Positions 8,830 to 17,181 of a stretch of 64,000 nucleotides of DNA are shown here, piece after piece. The first letter of the stretch is position 1; each line of letters begins with the position of its first letter. Below the pieces are notes generated by a model. The model made no database searches, had not been told where the DNA came from, and saw nothing but the letters and a program-made list of their open reading frames with translations. The position numbers were made by a program, and so were the translations under genes. The DNA is from Brevinematales bacterium (lineage in GTDB: Bacteria; Spirochaetota; Brevinematia; Brevinematales; Thermospiraceae): positions 1 through 64,000 of the forward strand of contig JAOADA010000002.1 of assembly GCA_026417555.1 (NCBI GenBank), given 5' to 3'.

Positions 8830-9303
8830 CTATCCCCGTAAGAGGGCAATCTTTCCTGTTCTGGCCATTTCAATGATACCATAACTTTTGAGAAGTTCAA
8901 TAATAGCATCAACCTTTTCTTCCGAACCAGTCACCTCAATGGTGATAGTGGTATGAGAGATATCCACTACCTTCCCCTTGAAGACATCTGCAATCTCAAT
9001 AATTTCTCGCCGTTTTGTGGAATTCACCCCAACCTTGATAAGGGCAAGTTCACGTTCCACATACTCTTCTTCAGTAAGATCTCGAACCTTGATCACCTCA
9101 ATGAGTTTATTGAGTTGCTTTTTGACTTGATCGACCACACGATTGTCACCATCTACCACAATCGTCATCACAGAAACGGTAGGATCCTCAGTCTCTGCCA
9201 CAGAAAGACTCACAATATTGAATCCCCTTGCGGAAAACAATCCAGCAATACGTGCCAGAACACCAAAATGATTTTCTACCAACACAGAGAGTGTGTACTG
9301 CAT
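8830..9303 (-). CDS. ilvN: Acetolactate synthase, regulatory subunit
   Basis: A 157-residue small subunit with an N-terminal ACT domain (TLSVLVENHFGVLARIAGLF, then ARGFNIVSLSVAETEDP) and the usual C-terminal domain (NSTKRREIIEIADVFKGKVV). It activates IlvB and confers valine feedback inhibition. The start ATG shares one base with the ilvB stop (TGATG), showing coupled translation. Length is typical of the IlvH/IlvN family. Confidence 0.95.
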   Translation of the reverse strand: MQYTLSVLVENHFGVLARIAGLFSARGFNIVSLSVAETEDPTVSVMTIVVDGDNRVVDQVKKQLNKLIEVIKVRDLTEEEYVERELALIKVGVNSTKRREIIEIADVFKGKVVDISHTTITIEVTGSEEKVDAIIELLKSYGIIEMARTGKIALLRG

Positions 9304-11012
9304 CAGGCAAGCCCTCCTATCATTTGTGTGAGATTGGCTCCCGCTGGCACCATGGGGAACACATTTTCCTCCTGTTCAATAATCACATCAAGCAAAGCCG
9401 GCCCATCTTGAGAGAGAAGATCTTTCAAAGCTTTTTCTACATCAGCGGGATCAACAACCCGCGACGCCCACCATCCATACGCCTCAGCTACCTTTACAAA
9501 ATCCGGATAATAACATTCCTTGCCCTCACAGGTCACTTTGGCCAATTTCACTGCCGAATACCGCTTGTTATAAAAAAGTTCCTGCCACTGACGGACCATA
9601 CCAAGGTAGGTATTGTTCAACACAATGACCTTGACAGGGATATCATAATAGCGTGCCGTAGCCATTTCCTGGATATTCATCTGAAGAGATCCATCCCCAG
9701 CTACCACAATCGTTTGGAGAGATGGACAAGCTATCTGCGCTCCAATCCCCGCAGGAAACCCAAACCCCATCGTTCCCAAGCCACCAGAACTGAGAAGTGT
9801 CCGTGGTTTGGTAAATCCATAGTACTGGGCCACCCACATCTGATGCTGACCCACCTCAGTAGAAATAATCGCCTTGCCCTGGGTAAGTCGCGAGAGAATT
9901 TCTATCACGTACTGGGGCTTGATACTCTGCCCACCCTGTTGGTAGGTGAGGGGATTGGATTTCTTCCATTCGGCAATCTGTTTCAGCCATGCCTCCGTAT
10001 GCACACGAATATCATATTTGAGAAGCTCAGTCAGGGCATCCCTCACGTCACCAACAATAGGAACATGAACCACGACGTTTTTGCTTATAGAAGAGGGATC
10101 AATATCCACGTGAATAATCTTGGCTCCTGGAGCAAACTCATCAATCTTGCCTGTCACACGATCATCAAAACGAGCCCCCACCGCCAGGATAAGATCAGAA
10201 TGGTAGATGGCATAATTGGCATATACCGTCCCATGCATACCAAGCATACCAAGATAAAGAGGATCGCTAGTATCTGCTGGATACCCTCCTAACCCCAGCA
10301 AGGTTGAGGTTACAGGAATCTTGTGTTTCCTCGCAAACTCTGTGAGAAGATGTGCGGCATTTCCCGCAATCACTCCTCCACCATAATAGATCACAGGCCG
10401 CTGGGCTTTCTCTATGAGTTCTATGGCCTTTTTGATCTGGCCTTGATTTACTTTGAAAAAAGGTTTGTAACTACGAAGTTCCACCTTTTCTGGCCAGACA
10501 AATTCTGTCTTGCTCGTCAACACATCCTTGGGCACATCAATAAGAACTGGCCCAGGTCTTCCTGTACTGGCAATATAAAAGGCCTCTCGAACAATCCTTG
10601 CCAGATCGTTAACATCCTTGACAAGAAAGTTGTGTTTCGTGATGGGACGCGTAATCCCTGTAATATCCACTTCTTGGAAGGCATCACTCCCTATCATAGA
10701 AGTAGCCACCTGTCCTGTAATAGCCACAACCGGAATAGAATCCATATAGGCAGTGGCTATCCCTGTGACCAAATTGGTGGCTCCAGGTCCACTGGTGGCA
10801 AGACAAACCCCAACCTTGCCTGAGGCCCTGGCATACCCATCAGCCGCATGGGCCGCTCCCTGTTCGTGACGCACATGGATGAGTTTGATATCTTTCTCTT
10901 CATAAAGAACATCAAAGAGGGGAATAACTACCCCACCAGGGTAACCAAAGATCACCTCTACACCCTCTCGCTTCAAACACTCGACTAAGATTTGAGCACC
11001 CGATAGCGTCAC
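9303..11012 (-). CDS. ilvB: Acetolactate synthase, catalytic subunit
   Basis: A 569-residue thiamine-diphosphate enzyme joining two pyruvates, or pyruvate and 2-ketobutyrate. Visible are the N-terminal GVEVIFGYPGGVVIPLFD and HVRHEQGAAHAADGYARA (with the catalytic glutamate), the FAD-binding middle domain, and the C-terminal ThDP site GDGSLQMNIQEMATA with NNTYLGMVRQWQ. GTG at 11012 is chosen as start because GGAGGTGG lies just upstream and the promoter's -10 ends at 11044. The longer frame from 11093 begins upstream of that promoter. It is the first gene of ilvBNC. The leader is only about 25 bases, so there is no room for attenuation. Confidence 0.95.
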   Translation of the reverse strand: MTLSGAQILVECLKREGVEVIFGYPGGVVIPLFDVLYEEKDIKLIHVRHEQGAAHAADGYARASGKVGVCLATSGPGATNLVTGIATAYMDSIPVVAITGQVATSMIGSDAFQEVDITGITRPITKHNFLVKDVNDLARIVREAFYIASTGRPGPVLIDVPKDVLTSKTEFVWPEKVELRSYKPFFKVNQGQIKKAIELIEKAQRPVIYYGGGVIAGNAAHLLTEFARKHKIPVTSTLLGLGGYPADTSDPLYLGMLGMHGTVYANYAIYHSDLILAVGARFDDRVTGKIDEFAPGAKIIHVDIDPSSISKNVVVHVPIVGDVRDALTELLKYDIRVHTEAWLKQIAEWKKSNPLTYQQGGQSIKPQYVIEILSRLTQGKAIISTEVGQHQMWVAQYYGFTKPRTLLSSGGLGTMGFGFPAGIGAQIACPSLQTIVVAGDGSLQMNIQEMATARYYDIPVKVIVLNNTYLGMVRQWQELFYNKRYSAVKLAKVTCEGKECYYPDFVKVAEAYGWWASRVVDPADVEKALKDLLSQDGPALLDVIIEQEENVFPMVPAGANLTQMIGGLA

Positions 11013-11043
11013 TTTTCCACCTCCACCTTTTTCACGTACCATT

Positions 11044-11072
11044 ATTAAAATGCAAAAACAAAAAATAGTCAA
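11044..11072 (-). promoter_or_regulatory. Vegetative promoter of ilvBNC
   Basis: TTGACT (11067-11072), 17-base spacer, TTTAAT (11044-11049), read on the minus strand. It fixes the ilvB start at GTG 11012. Confidence 0.75.
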
Positions 11073-11140
11073 GTTTTTGAGTGTTCTCCCCACATGCCCT
11101 CCACACTATGTGGTCCAAAAATGGAAGACAGCCAAAAATT

Positions 11141-11169
11141 TTCCAAAAAACACCATATCAAAATATAAT
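11141..11169 (+). promoter_or_regulatory. Promoter of flaA
   Basis: A perfect TATAAT (11164-11169) lies 17 bases from TTCCAA (11141-11146), a weak -35. It diverges from the ilv promoter, with about 70 bases between their -35 boxes. Confidence 0.55.
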
Positions 11170-11222
11170 GCTTTTCTGTTTTCTTCCGATTTTCTTGGTG
11201 TAACAACGCAAAGGAGTGGGTT

Positions 11223-12146
11223 ATGAGGAGAATACTCATAGGATGGCTTATCCTATCCCTCGGGACAACAATGTACAGCGTCATCAGCCGAAATGTGATT
11301 GACTTCTCAGAGTATGACCAACGTATCAAGCTTCAGTTTGAGGGACCAGAAGAAAGCTACATCACAAACATAGATGGACAACCTTACCTAAAGTTTGGCT
11401 ACAAGGATTTTCTCCTCGAAAACTGGACCGTGAAGCTGAATGAATCGGCAAACCTCGACCAGAATCGTTTCCAAAGCTATTGTAAATCAGTGGAAAGCAA
11501 ACGTTTTGGAACTGTTCTTGGGGCAAGGATACACTTTCCTACCTGGAAAAACAACGCCAATGCCCTCATCCAACCTCCTTTCCCCATCAAAATCTATGAC
11601 GACGAGGGAAAATACATGAATATCTCCAATGGAGTTATGCCCAATGTCTCTGAAGTCCGTTCTGTCTCCATGTGGATCAGTGGACGAAACTACCCCTTTG
11701 GAGCAAGCGTTCGCTTCCGAGACAAAAACGAAGAATACAAAGAGTTCTTTGTGGGATGGCTCAATTTCGAAGGGTGGAGAAAACTCATGTACGTCAATCC
11801 CAATTTCTCTGAAAAGTTTAATGCCAAGATTCTCCGCCGAGAACCTCTCTATCCCAAGGATGTTCCTTATCTTGTACTGGATGCTATTATCATCTATCGC
11901 TACGCTGATCAGGTGGGGGGAGACTTTGTCACCTACATCAAATCCATCGATATGGAATACACCCCCTATGTCGTAGATAGCGATGTGGTTGAAGACATCA
12001 ACGACGAAGAGGTATGGCAAATTATCACCACGAGAAGCAAACGCCGTCAACGGATAGAGGAAATGCGGCTCGTAGAAAACCTCTACCTCTATCAACAAGA
12101 AAAATACCGTATGCAACTTCAAAAGGATCCTGTCATAGACAAATAG
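11223..12146 (+). CDS. flaA: Spirochaete flagellar filament sheath protein FlaA
   Basis: A 307-residue exported protein with an N-terminal signal sequence. The central region carries the FlaA hallmark: GVMPNVSEVRSVSMWISGRN, then FGASVRFRDKNEEYKEFF, then VGWLNFEGWRKLMYVNP. FlaA coats or underlies the periplasmic flagellar filament and helps set cell shape and motility; the family is confined to spirochaetes, so this gene identifies the phylum. It has AAGGAG eight bases before ATG, its own promoter and its own terminator, so it is monocistronic. The basic, charged C-terminal 50 residues (TRSKRRQRIEEMRLVENL) are probably helical. Confidence 0.9.
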   Translation: MRRILIGWLILSLGTTMYSVISRNVIDFSEYDQRIKLQFEGPEESYITNIDGQPYLKFGYKDFLLENWTVKLNESANLDQNRFQSYCKSVESKRFGTVLGARIHFPTWKNNANALIQPPFPIKIYDDEGKYMNISNGVMPNVSEVRSVSMWISGRNYPFGASVRFRDKNEEYKEFFVGWLNFEGWRKLMYVNPNFSEKFNAKILRREPLYPKDVPYLVLDAIIIYRYADQVGGDFVTYIKSIDMEYTPYVVDSDVVEDINDEEVWQIITTRSKRRQRIEEMRLVENLYLYQQEKYRMQLQKDPVIDK

Positions 12147-12183
12147 GATCAAGAAACCTCCTATAAAAGCTTCCCCCTCCCTG

Positions 12184-12218
12184 GGCCACCTGTTTCCCAC
12201 AGGTGGCCTTTCCTTATT
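12184..12218 (+). terminator. Terminator of flaA
   Basis: Perfect 10-base-pair stem GGCCACCTGT/ACAGGTGGCC (12184-12193, 12199-12208), five-base loop, then TTTCCTTATT. Confidence 0.8.
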
Positions 12219-12319
12219 GTGAGCCTCGTGGTCAAAAAAAGAGAAAAATGTCTCCCACACGTGAGCCTTCCAAGGAAAAAAGTTTTTCTCCACATGGGGC
12301 TTGTCACCCCTTTCCTCAT

Positions 12320-12348
12320 TTGACAAAAGGCAAGAGAATCCCTACAAT
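12320..12348 (+). promoter_or_regulatory. Strong vegetative promoter before the aminopeptidase
   Basis: TTGACA (12320-12325), 17-base spacer, TACAAT (12343-12348). It probably drives the long plus-strand run that begins at 12395. Confidence 0.8.
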
Positions 12349-12394
12349 AATATCTCAAGCCCTTCTGTGATTCTTTTGTGATAAGGAGATACTC

Positions 12395-13801
12395 ATGTCA
12401 GAAAAGAAAAGCCTTCCTTTTGCCTATGAACGCAAAAACGTGTGGGACAACAAGAAAGAGCAAATTGAGGTTATCTATCAGTTTGCCGAGGAGTACAAGG
12501 ACTTCATTTCCTCATGCAAAACAGAACGAGAGTGCGTTCGTTTTGTTGAAGAGGAAGCTATCAAGTATGGATTTCAGTCTCTCGAGAAGAAAACCTCCCT
12601 CTCCACTGGAGACAAGGTTTTCCTCCGCAATGGCTACAGAAATATCCTTCTCGCTATCATAGGAAAACAACCCATCTCCGAAGGAGTAAATATCATTGTT
12701 GCCCACATTGATGCCCCAAGGCTTGATCTTAAGACTGTTCCCCTCATTGAGGATGGGGATATGGCCCTTCTCAAAACACATTACTATGGTGGAATCAAAA
12801 AATACCAGTGGGTAAATATTCCCCTGTCGCTTCATGGAACTGTTATCCGGAGAGACGGCACCAGTGTAGACCTTTGCATAGGAGAAAAAAAAGATGACCC
12901 TGTTTTTACTATCAATGATCTTCTTCCCCACCTTGCGGGAAAATCTCAGGGAGAGAAGAAACTTCTTGATGGAATCGAGGGTGAAAACCTCCGCCTAGTG
13001 GTGGGCAACCGTCCTCTCGAGGACAAAGACCTCTCAGAGCGTATCAAGGCGCTTGCCTTGAAACATCTTTATGAGGAATATGGTATCGAAGAGGAAGACT
13101 TCATTTCTGCCGAGATAGAAATTGTTCCTGCCTTTGAAGCACGGGATATTGGGTTTGATAGGAGCATGGTAGGGGCGTATGGGCACGACGATAGGGTGTG
13201 TAGCTATGCCGCCTATCGGGCTATACGAGATTTTTCCGCAAGACCAGAAAAAACCCTTCTTGTTTTCCTTGTAGATAAAGAAGAAATTGGATCCTATGGT
13301 GTCACAGGAATTCGCTCCCGTTTCTTCCAAAATGCTTTGGGGAAACTTCTTCGTCTCCAGGATCCCTCCGCCTCTGAGGCCTCTTTCCGTGAAATGTTTG
13401 AAAAAAGCTTTGCCCTCTCTGCTGATGTAGGGGCTGTGATCAATCCTATGTTCAAAGAGGTGTTTGATCCCGTGGTATCTCCTCGCATGGGGTATGGTGT
13501 CATTCTCGAAAAATACACCGGCTCTCGAGGCAAAGCAGGGGCAAGCGATGCCTCTGCCGAACTCATGGGCAAGGTAAGAAAAATTTTCAACGACAATGGC
13601 ATCATCTGGCAACCTGGTTCCCTTGGCAAGGTTGACGAAGGCGGCGGTGGCACCGTGGCTTATTATCTTGCTGATCTAGGGATCCACGTCGTCGATTGTG
13701 GGGTTGGAGTAGATGGGATGCACTCCCCCTTCGAGGTGATCAGCAAAGCCGACCTGTATCAGGCCTATGAGGGCTACAAAGCCTTTTTAAAGGATGCCTA
13801 A
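12395..13801 (+). CDS. M18 family aminopeptidase
   Basis: A 468-residue zinc aminopeptidase of the M18 (aminopeptidase I) family. Metal and catalytic motifs are all present: AHIDAPRLDLK (His-x-Asp, near residue 105), GHDDRVCSY (bridging Asp), VDKEEIGSYG (catalytic Glu pair) and HSPFEVISKADLYQ with the final metal-binding His. The family removes N-terminal residues from peptides in the cytosol and forms large tetrahedral or dodecameric assemblies. Length is typical. ATG follows AAGGAG at good distance. It heads the long plus-strand cluster, and the next small gene starts two bases after its stop. Confidence 0.9.
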   Translation: MSEKKSLPFAYERKNVWDNKKEQIEVIYQFAEEYKDFISSCKTERECVRFVEEEAIKYGFQSLEKKTSLSTGDKVFLRNGYRNILLAIIGKQPISEGVNIIVAHIDAPRLDLKTVPLIEDGDMALLKTHYYGGIKKYQWVNIPLSLHGTVIRRDGTSVDLCIGEKKDDPVFTINDLLPHLAGKSQGEKKLLDGIEGENLRLVVGNRPLEDKDLSERIKALALKHLYEEYGIEEEDFISAEIEIVPAFEARDIGFDRSMVGAYGHDDRVCSYAAYRAIRDFSARPEKTLLVFLVDKEEIGSYGVTGIRSRFFQNALGKLLRLQDPSASEASFREMFEKSFALSADVGAVINPMFKEVFDPVVSPRMGYGVILEKYTGSRGKAGASDASAELMGKVRKIFNDNGIIWQPGSLGKVDEGGGGTVAYYLADLGIHVVDCGVGVDGMHSPFEVISKADLYQAYEGYKAFLKDA

Positions 13802-13802
13802 A

Positions 13803-13991
13803 ATGGAAACCATCTTCGACCATCATCCTACTCCCGAGGAGATAAAAGCCATATTTGGTGAGATGATCACCCCTGAGTCTTACGACGTGCTGGATCAGGC
13901 AAACGAATATGGGGTTATCTACCAGCTTTACCGGCTCCGCGGCGATGAGGAAAAAGCCCGTTTTTACTACCACAAAATGGAGAGCCTATGA
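13803..13991 (+). CDS. Small hypothetical protein
   Basis: A 62-residue, probably all-helical, acidic cytosolic protein (METIFDHHPTPEEI, then YQLYRLRGDEEKARFYYHKM). ATG 13803 is preferred over 13794 because AAAGGA lies eight bases before it, while it abuts the earlier ATG. Its stop overlaps the start of agmatine deiminase by four bases (ATGA), so it is translationally coupled between the aminopeptidase and aguA. The last 25 residues resemble a single TPR-like helix pair. I do not recognise a family. Confidence 0.6.
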   Translation: METIFDHHPTPEEIKAIFGEMITPESYDVLDQANEYGVIYQLYRLRGDEEKARFYYHKMESL

Positions 13992-15028
13992 ACCACCGTT
14001 TGCCAGCTGAATGGGAACAGCAGGATGGTATACTTCTTGCTTGGCCTCACTCGGAAAGCGACTGGGCTCCTCTTTTATCGAGCGTAGAAAAAACCTACGA
14101 AAGTCTTATAACGACCATCACTCGTTTTGAACGGGTAGTCGTCCTTGTTCCAGAAGGCACCCTCTCGTCTCTTCGTGTACGACTTGTTGCCGCTGGCGCA
14201 AAAGAGGATCGTCTTCTTCTTGTGGAACTCCCTACCAACGATACGTGGGCAAGAGACTTTGGATTTTTGACTGTCTTTGACAAAAAAGGGCGGCGAAAGC
14301 TTCTTGATTTTGGTTTTAATGGCTGGGGACTCAAGTTTGCCGCAGATAAAGATAATCTCATCAATCGCCGGCTCTTTTCTCAGGGAATATTCAAACGAGG
14401 TGTTTCGCTCTCTACTATTGGCCTTATCCTCGAAGGGGGAAGTATAGAAAGTGATGGTGAGGGAACAATTATGACCTCGCGAGAGTGTCTTCTCTCCCCC
14501 AACCGTAATCCTCACCTCTCCCAGGGACAGATAGAGCGTGCCCTTCGCCGTTATCTTGGCGCCAAACGGATCCTGTGGGTAAACCATGGCTCCCTCGCAG
14601 GGGATGATACGGACTCGCATATTGATACCCTTGCCCGTTTCGCCAACCCCACTACCATCCTCTATGTTTCTTGCGAAGATCCTCAAGATGAACACTTCAG
14701 TGCCCTCAAAGCCATGGAAAACGATCTCAAGAGTTTCCGAACTCGACAGGGAAAACCCTATACCCTCATTCCTCTTCCCTTGCCCAAAGCCTGCTATGAT
14801 GAGAATGGCCATCGCTTACCAGCCACCTACGCCAATTTTCTTTTCATCAATGGGGCTGTTATTGTTCCTACGTATGACGATCCCATTAATGACCCCAAGG
14901 CCTTGGCTATCTTCCAAGAGGTTTTTCCCGAGAGAGAAATTATCGGTATTTCTGCGCTTTCCCTCATCCAACAACACGGTTCTGTTCACTGTATTACCAT
15001 GCAGATTCCAGAAGGGGTGCTTGTATGA
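13988..15028 (+). CDS. aguA: Agmatine deiminase
   Basis: A 346-residue member of the peptidyl-arginine deiminase fold. It hydrolyses agmatine to N-carbamoylputrescine and ammonia, the second step from arginine to putrescine. Visible family motifs: the N-terminal MPAEWE-like LPAEWEQQDGILLAWPH, TNDTWARDFG, LEGGSIESDG, DDTDSHIDTLARF with the catalytic His, and GSVHCITMQ with the nucleophilic Cys near the C-terminus. Length is typical (about 340-370). It overlaps the genes on both sides by four bases and is directly followed by its pathway partner aguB. Arginine decarboxylase is not in the window. Confidence 0.92.
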   Translation: MNHRLPAEWEQQDGILLAWPHSESDWAPLLSSVEKTYESLITTITRFERVVVLVPEGTLSSLRVRLVAAGAKEDRLLLVELPTNDTWARDFGFLTVFDKKGRRKLLDFGFNGWGLKFAADKDNLINRRLFSQGIFKRGVSLSTIGLILEGGSIESDGEGTIMTSRECLLSPNRNPHLSQGQIERALRRYLGAKRILWVNHGSLAGDDTDSHIDTLARFANPTTILYVSCEDPQDEHFSALKAMENDLKSFRTRQGKPYTLIPLPLPKACYDENGHRLPATYANFLFINGAVIVPTYDDPINDPKALAIFQEVFPEREIIGISALSLIQQHGSVHCITMQIPEGVLV

Positions 15029-15909
15029 AATACAAAGTCGCTCTCGTCCAAATGCGTTGTGAGAAAAATCCCGAGGTCAATCTTGCCAAAATCTCAGAGG
15101 CCATCCATCACGCCGCTAGCCGGGGGGCTCAACTTGTCTGTCTTCAAGAGCTCCACAATACCCTCTATTTCTGTCAAGAAGAAGATGTGAAATACTTTGA
15201 CCTTGCTGAGCCTATCCCAGGGCCTACTACCCAATACCTCGCCAAACTCTCTCAGACATACCGTCTTGTTATTGTGGGTTCTCTCTTTGAGAAACGGGCG
15301 CCGGGACTCTATCACAATACGGCTGTTGTGATAGACAAAACAGGGGAAATCGCTGGTATGTACAGAAAAATGCATATCCCTGATGATCCAGGGTTTTATG
15401 AGAAGTTTTATTTCACACCAGGGGATCTTGGTTTTCATCCAATAGAAACCTCCCTTGGGAAACTTGGCGTGCTCGTGTGTTGGGATCAGTGGTACCCGGA
15501 GGCTGCCCGTCTCATGGCTTTAGAGGGGGCCCAACTTCTCATCTATCCCACAGCCATTGGCTGGGATCCTCGGGATAGCGAAGAGGAAAAAATACGCCAG
15601 AAAGAGGCATGGATAACCGTTCAGCGGGGGCATGCTATCGCCAATGGGTGTTATGTCCTGGCTGTTAACCGGGTAGGATATGAACAATGGGAAGGGGTAA
15701 AAGGCATACAATTCTGGGGCAACAGTTTTGTCGCAGGCCCGCAGGGAGAAATTCTCTCGATAGCCAACACAGAAGAAACCATCGTTGAGGCAGAGATTGA
15801 CCTGGAAAGAAGTGAACAGGTCCGCCGTATTTGGCCTTTTTTTCGGGACAGGAGAATTGAGAGTTTCTCCGATCTCACCAAACGCTATAGAGACAGGACA
15901 ACACCATGA
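15025..15909 (+). CDS. aguB: N-carbamoylputrescine amidase
   Basis: A 294-residue nitrilase-superfamily amidase that cleaves N-carbamoylputrescine to putrescine, CO2 and ammonia. The catalytic triad is visible: Glu in LQELHN (about residue 43), Lys in YRKMHIPDD, and Cys in LVCWDQWYPE. The run DDPGFYEKFYFTPGD is characteristic of this subfamily. The ATG overlaps the aguA stop (ATGA), giving a tightly coupled aguAB pair. Length matches the family. Confidence 0.93.
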   Translation: MKYKVALVQMRCEKNPEVNLAKISEAIHHAASRGAQLVCLQELHNTLYFCQEEDVKYFDLAEPIPGPTTQYLAKLSQTYRLVIVGSLFEKRAPGLYHNTAVVIDKTGEIAGMYRKMHIPDDPGFYEKFYFTPGDLGFHPIETSLGKLGVLVCWDQWYPEAARLMALEGAQLLIYPTAIGWDPRDSEEEKIRQKEAWITVQRGHAIANGCYVLAVNRVGYEQWEGVKGIQFWGNSFVAGPQGEILSIANTEETIVEAEIDLERSEQVRRIWPFFRDRRIESFSDLTKRYRDRTTP

Positions 15910-16526
15910 GAGAAGCCCTACTCTGCACCCATAATCATCACAAGGTAGAAGAGATCCGACAGATTCTCCCTATGTTTCAGTGGAAGACGTTGAAGGATAT
16001 AGGGTTCTCTATGGAGATTCCAGAAGAGGGATCAACCTTTGAGGAAAACGCCATCCAGAAAGTCCTTTTCGTTCTTCAACATCTTCCTCCTTCCCATCTT
16101 TTGGCTGTCTCTGATGATTCTGGCCTCGAGGTAGATATCCTTGACAAAAGGCCTGGGGTGCATTCTGCCCGTTATCTGGGAAATGACAGAAACTACGAAA
16201 AGAAATGCCACGGCCTTCTCTCGGAACTTGCCGGTATTCCCCTAGAAAAACGTACCGCACGCTTTGTCTGTGTCGTAGCTGTTCATCTTCCTTCCCACGA
16301 GGTTCTCACCTTTCGCGGGACATGTGAAGGCTATATTGGGTTTGAGAGACGAGGAGATGGGGGATTTGGATTTGATCCTATTTTCTTGCCACAGGAATAC
16401 CATGGACAGAAAACTCTTGCAGAGCTCTCTCCGGAGGAGAAGAATGCCATCAGCCACCGGGGAAGGGCTTTTCGATCCTTTTATCACTGGATTCAAGAAG
16501 AGGGGAAAGCCCATGGCCTCTTGTGA
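15906..16526 (+). CDS. rdgB: XTP/dITP diphosphatase (Ham1 family)
   Basis: A 206-residue house-cleaning nucleotidase that hydrolyses dITP, XTP and related non-canonical purine triphosphates. Motifs: THNHHKVEEIRQIL at the N-terminus (usual T.N..K..E), VSDDSGLEVD (catalytic acidic pair), GVHSARY, GDGGFGFDPIFLP and SHRGRAF near the end. Length is typical. It overlaps aguB by four bases and the glycosylase by 14. Placing it before a uracil glycosylase groups two nucleotide-damage functions, which may be coincidental. Confidence 0.93.
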   Translation: MREALLCTHNHHKVEEIRQILPMFQWKTLKDIGFSMEIPEEGSTFEENAIQKVLFVLQHLPPSHLLAVSDDSGLEVDILDKRPGVHSARYLGNDRNYEKKCHGLLSELAGIPLEKRTARFVCVVAVHLPSHEVLTFRGTCEGYIGFERRGDGGFGFDPIFLPQEYHGQKTLAELSPEEKNAISHRGRAFRSFYHWIQEEGKAHGLL

Positions 16527-17181
16527 TCCCTTTCTGGCCCTTTTCTGTTATCTTACGGGGGAATGGCCCCATCCCCTCAAAAACACCTCTCCTCTACCAT
16601 CGGCCTCTGATGAACTCCTCCTATCGTTAGAAAAGATTCGACAGAGGGTACTCACCTGTACGGCCTGTAGTCTCTATCAGACTGCCAAACAAAGCGTCTT
16701 CTCTGATGGATCTCCTCACACTCCTCTCGTTTTTGTGGGGGAAGCCCCGGGAGAAGAAGAAGACAACCAAGGGCTCCCCTTTGTGGGAAGGGCAGGCAAG
16801 CTTCTCACTGCCACGCTTGAGAAATTCGGCGTCAGCCGAAACAAGGTGTATATCTGCAATATCCTCAAGCATCGTCCCCCCAACAACCGCCCCCCTACCC
16901 TCGAAGAGACTCTGGCCTGTACCCCTTTCCTGCGGGAACAGATCTCTCTCATCCAACCCAAACTCATCGTCGCCTTGGGTAATTCTGCCGCGAAATATCT
17001 CCTCTCTACCGAAGACGGTATCACCAAAACCCGGGGAAAAGAACATACTAGTATTCTGGGGTTTCCTGTATTTCCCACCTTTCACCCTGCGGCTGTTCTG
17101 CGAAATTATACTGCCTATTATCCCCTCTTTGAAACAGACATTCACGAGGCCCTCCAGAGGGTTGGTCTATGCCAAAGGTAG
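16513..17181 (+). CDS. Uracil-DNA glycosylase, family 4-like, variant cluster ligand
   Basis: A 222-residue protein. Family 4 motif A is VGEAPGEEEDNQGLPFVGRAG (residues 75-95) and motif B is FHPAAVLRN (190-198). Family 4 enzymes excise uracil from DNA and hold a [4Fe-4S] cluster by four cysteines. Here C49, C52 and C136 are present, but the third ligand position, usually NxxKC, is NILKH (H120); C115 lies five residues earlier. The start is ATG 16513 (GAGGGG upstream), because the longer frame from 16324 runs inside rdgB. It overlaps priA by 13 bases. Whether a cluster forms with His or C115 cannot be judged from sequence. Confidence 0.85.
   Translation: MASCDPFLALFCYLTGEWPHPLKNTSPLPSASDELLLSLEKIRQRVLTCTACSLYQTAKQSVFSDGSPHTPLVFVGEAPGEEEDNQGLPFVGRAGKLLTATLEKFGVSRNKVYICNILKHRPPNNRPPTLEETLACTPFLREQISLIQPKLIVALGNSAAKYLLSTEDGITKTRGKEHTSILGFPVFPTFHPAAVLRNYTAYYPLFETDIHEALQRVGLCQR

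Noticed and set aside
9228-10292. 354-codon plus-strand open frame
   Set aside because: Lies antisense to ilvB and ilvN, whose protein similarity is unmistakable; translation has no recognisable domain.
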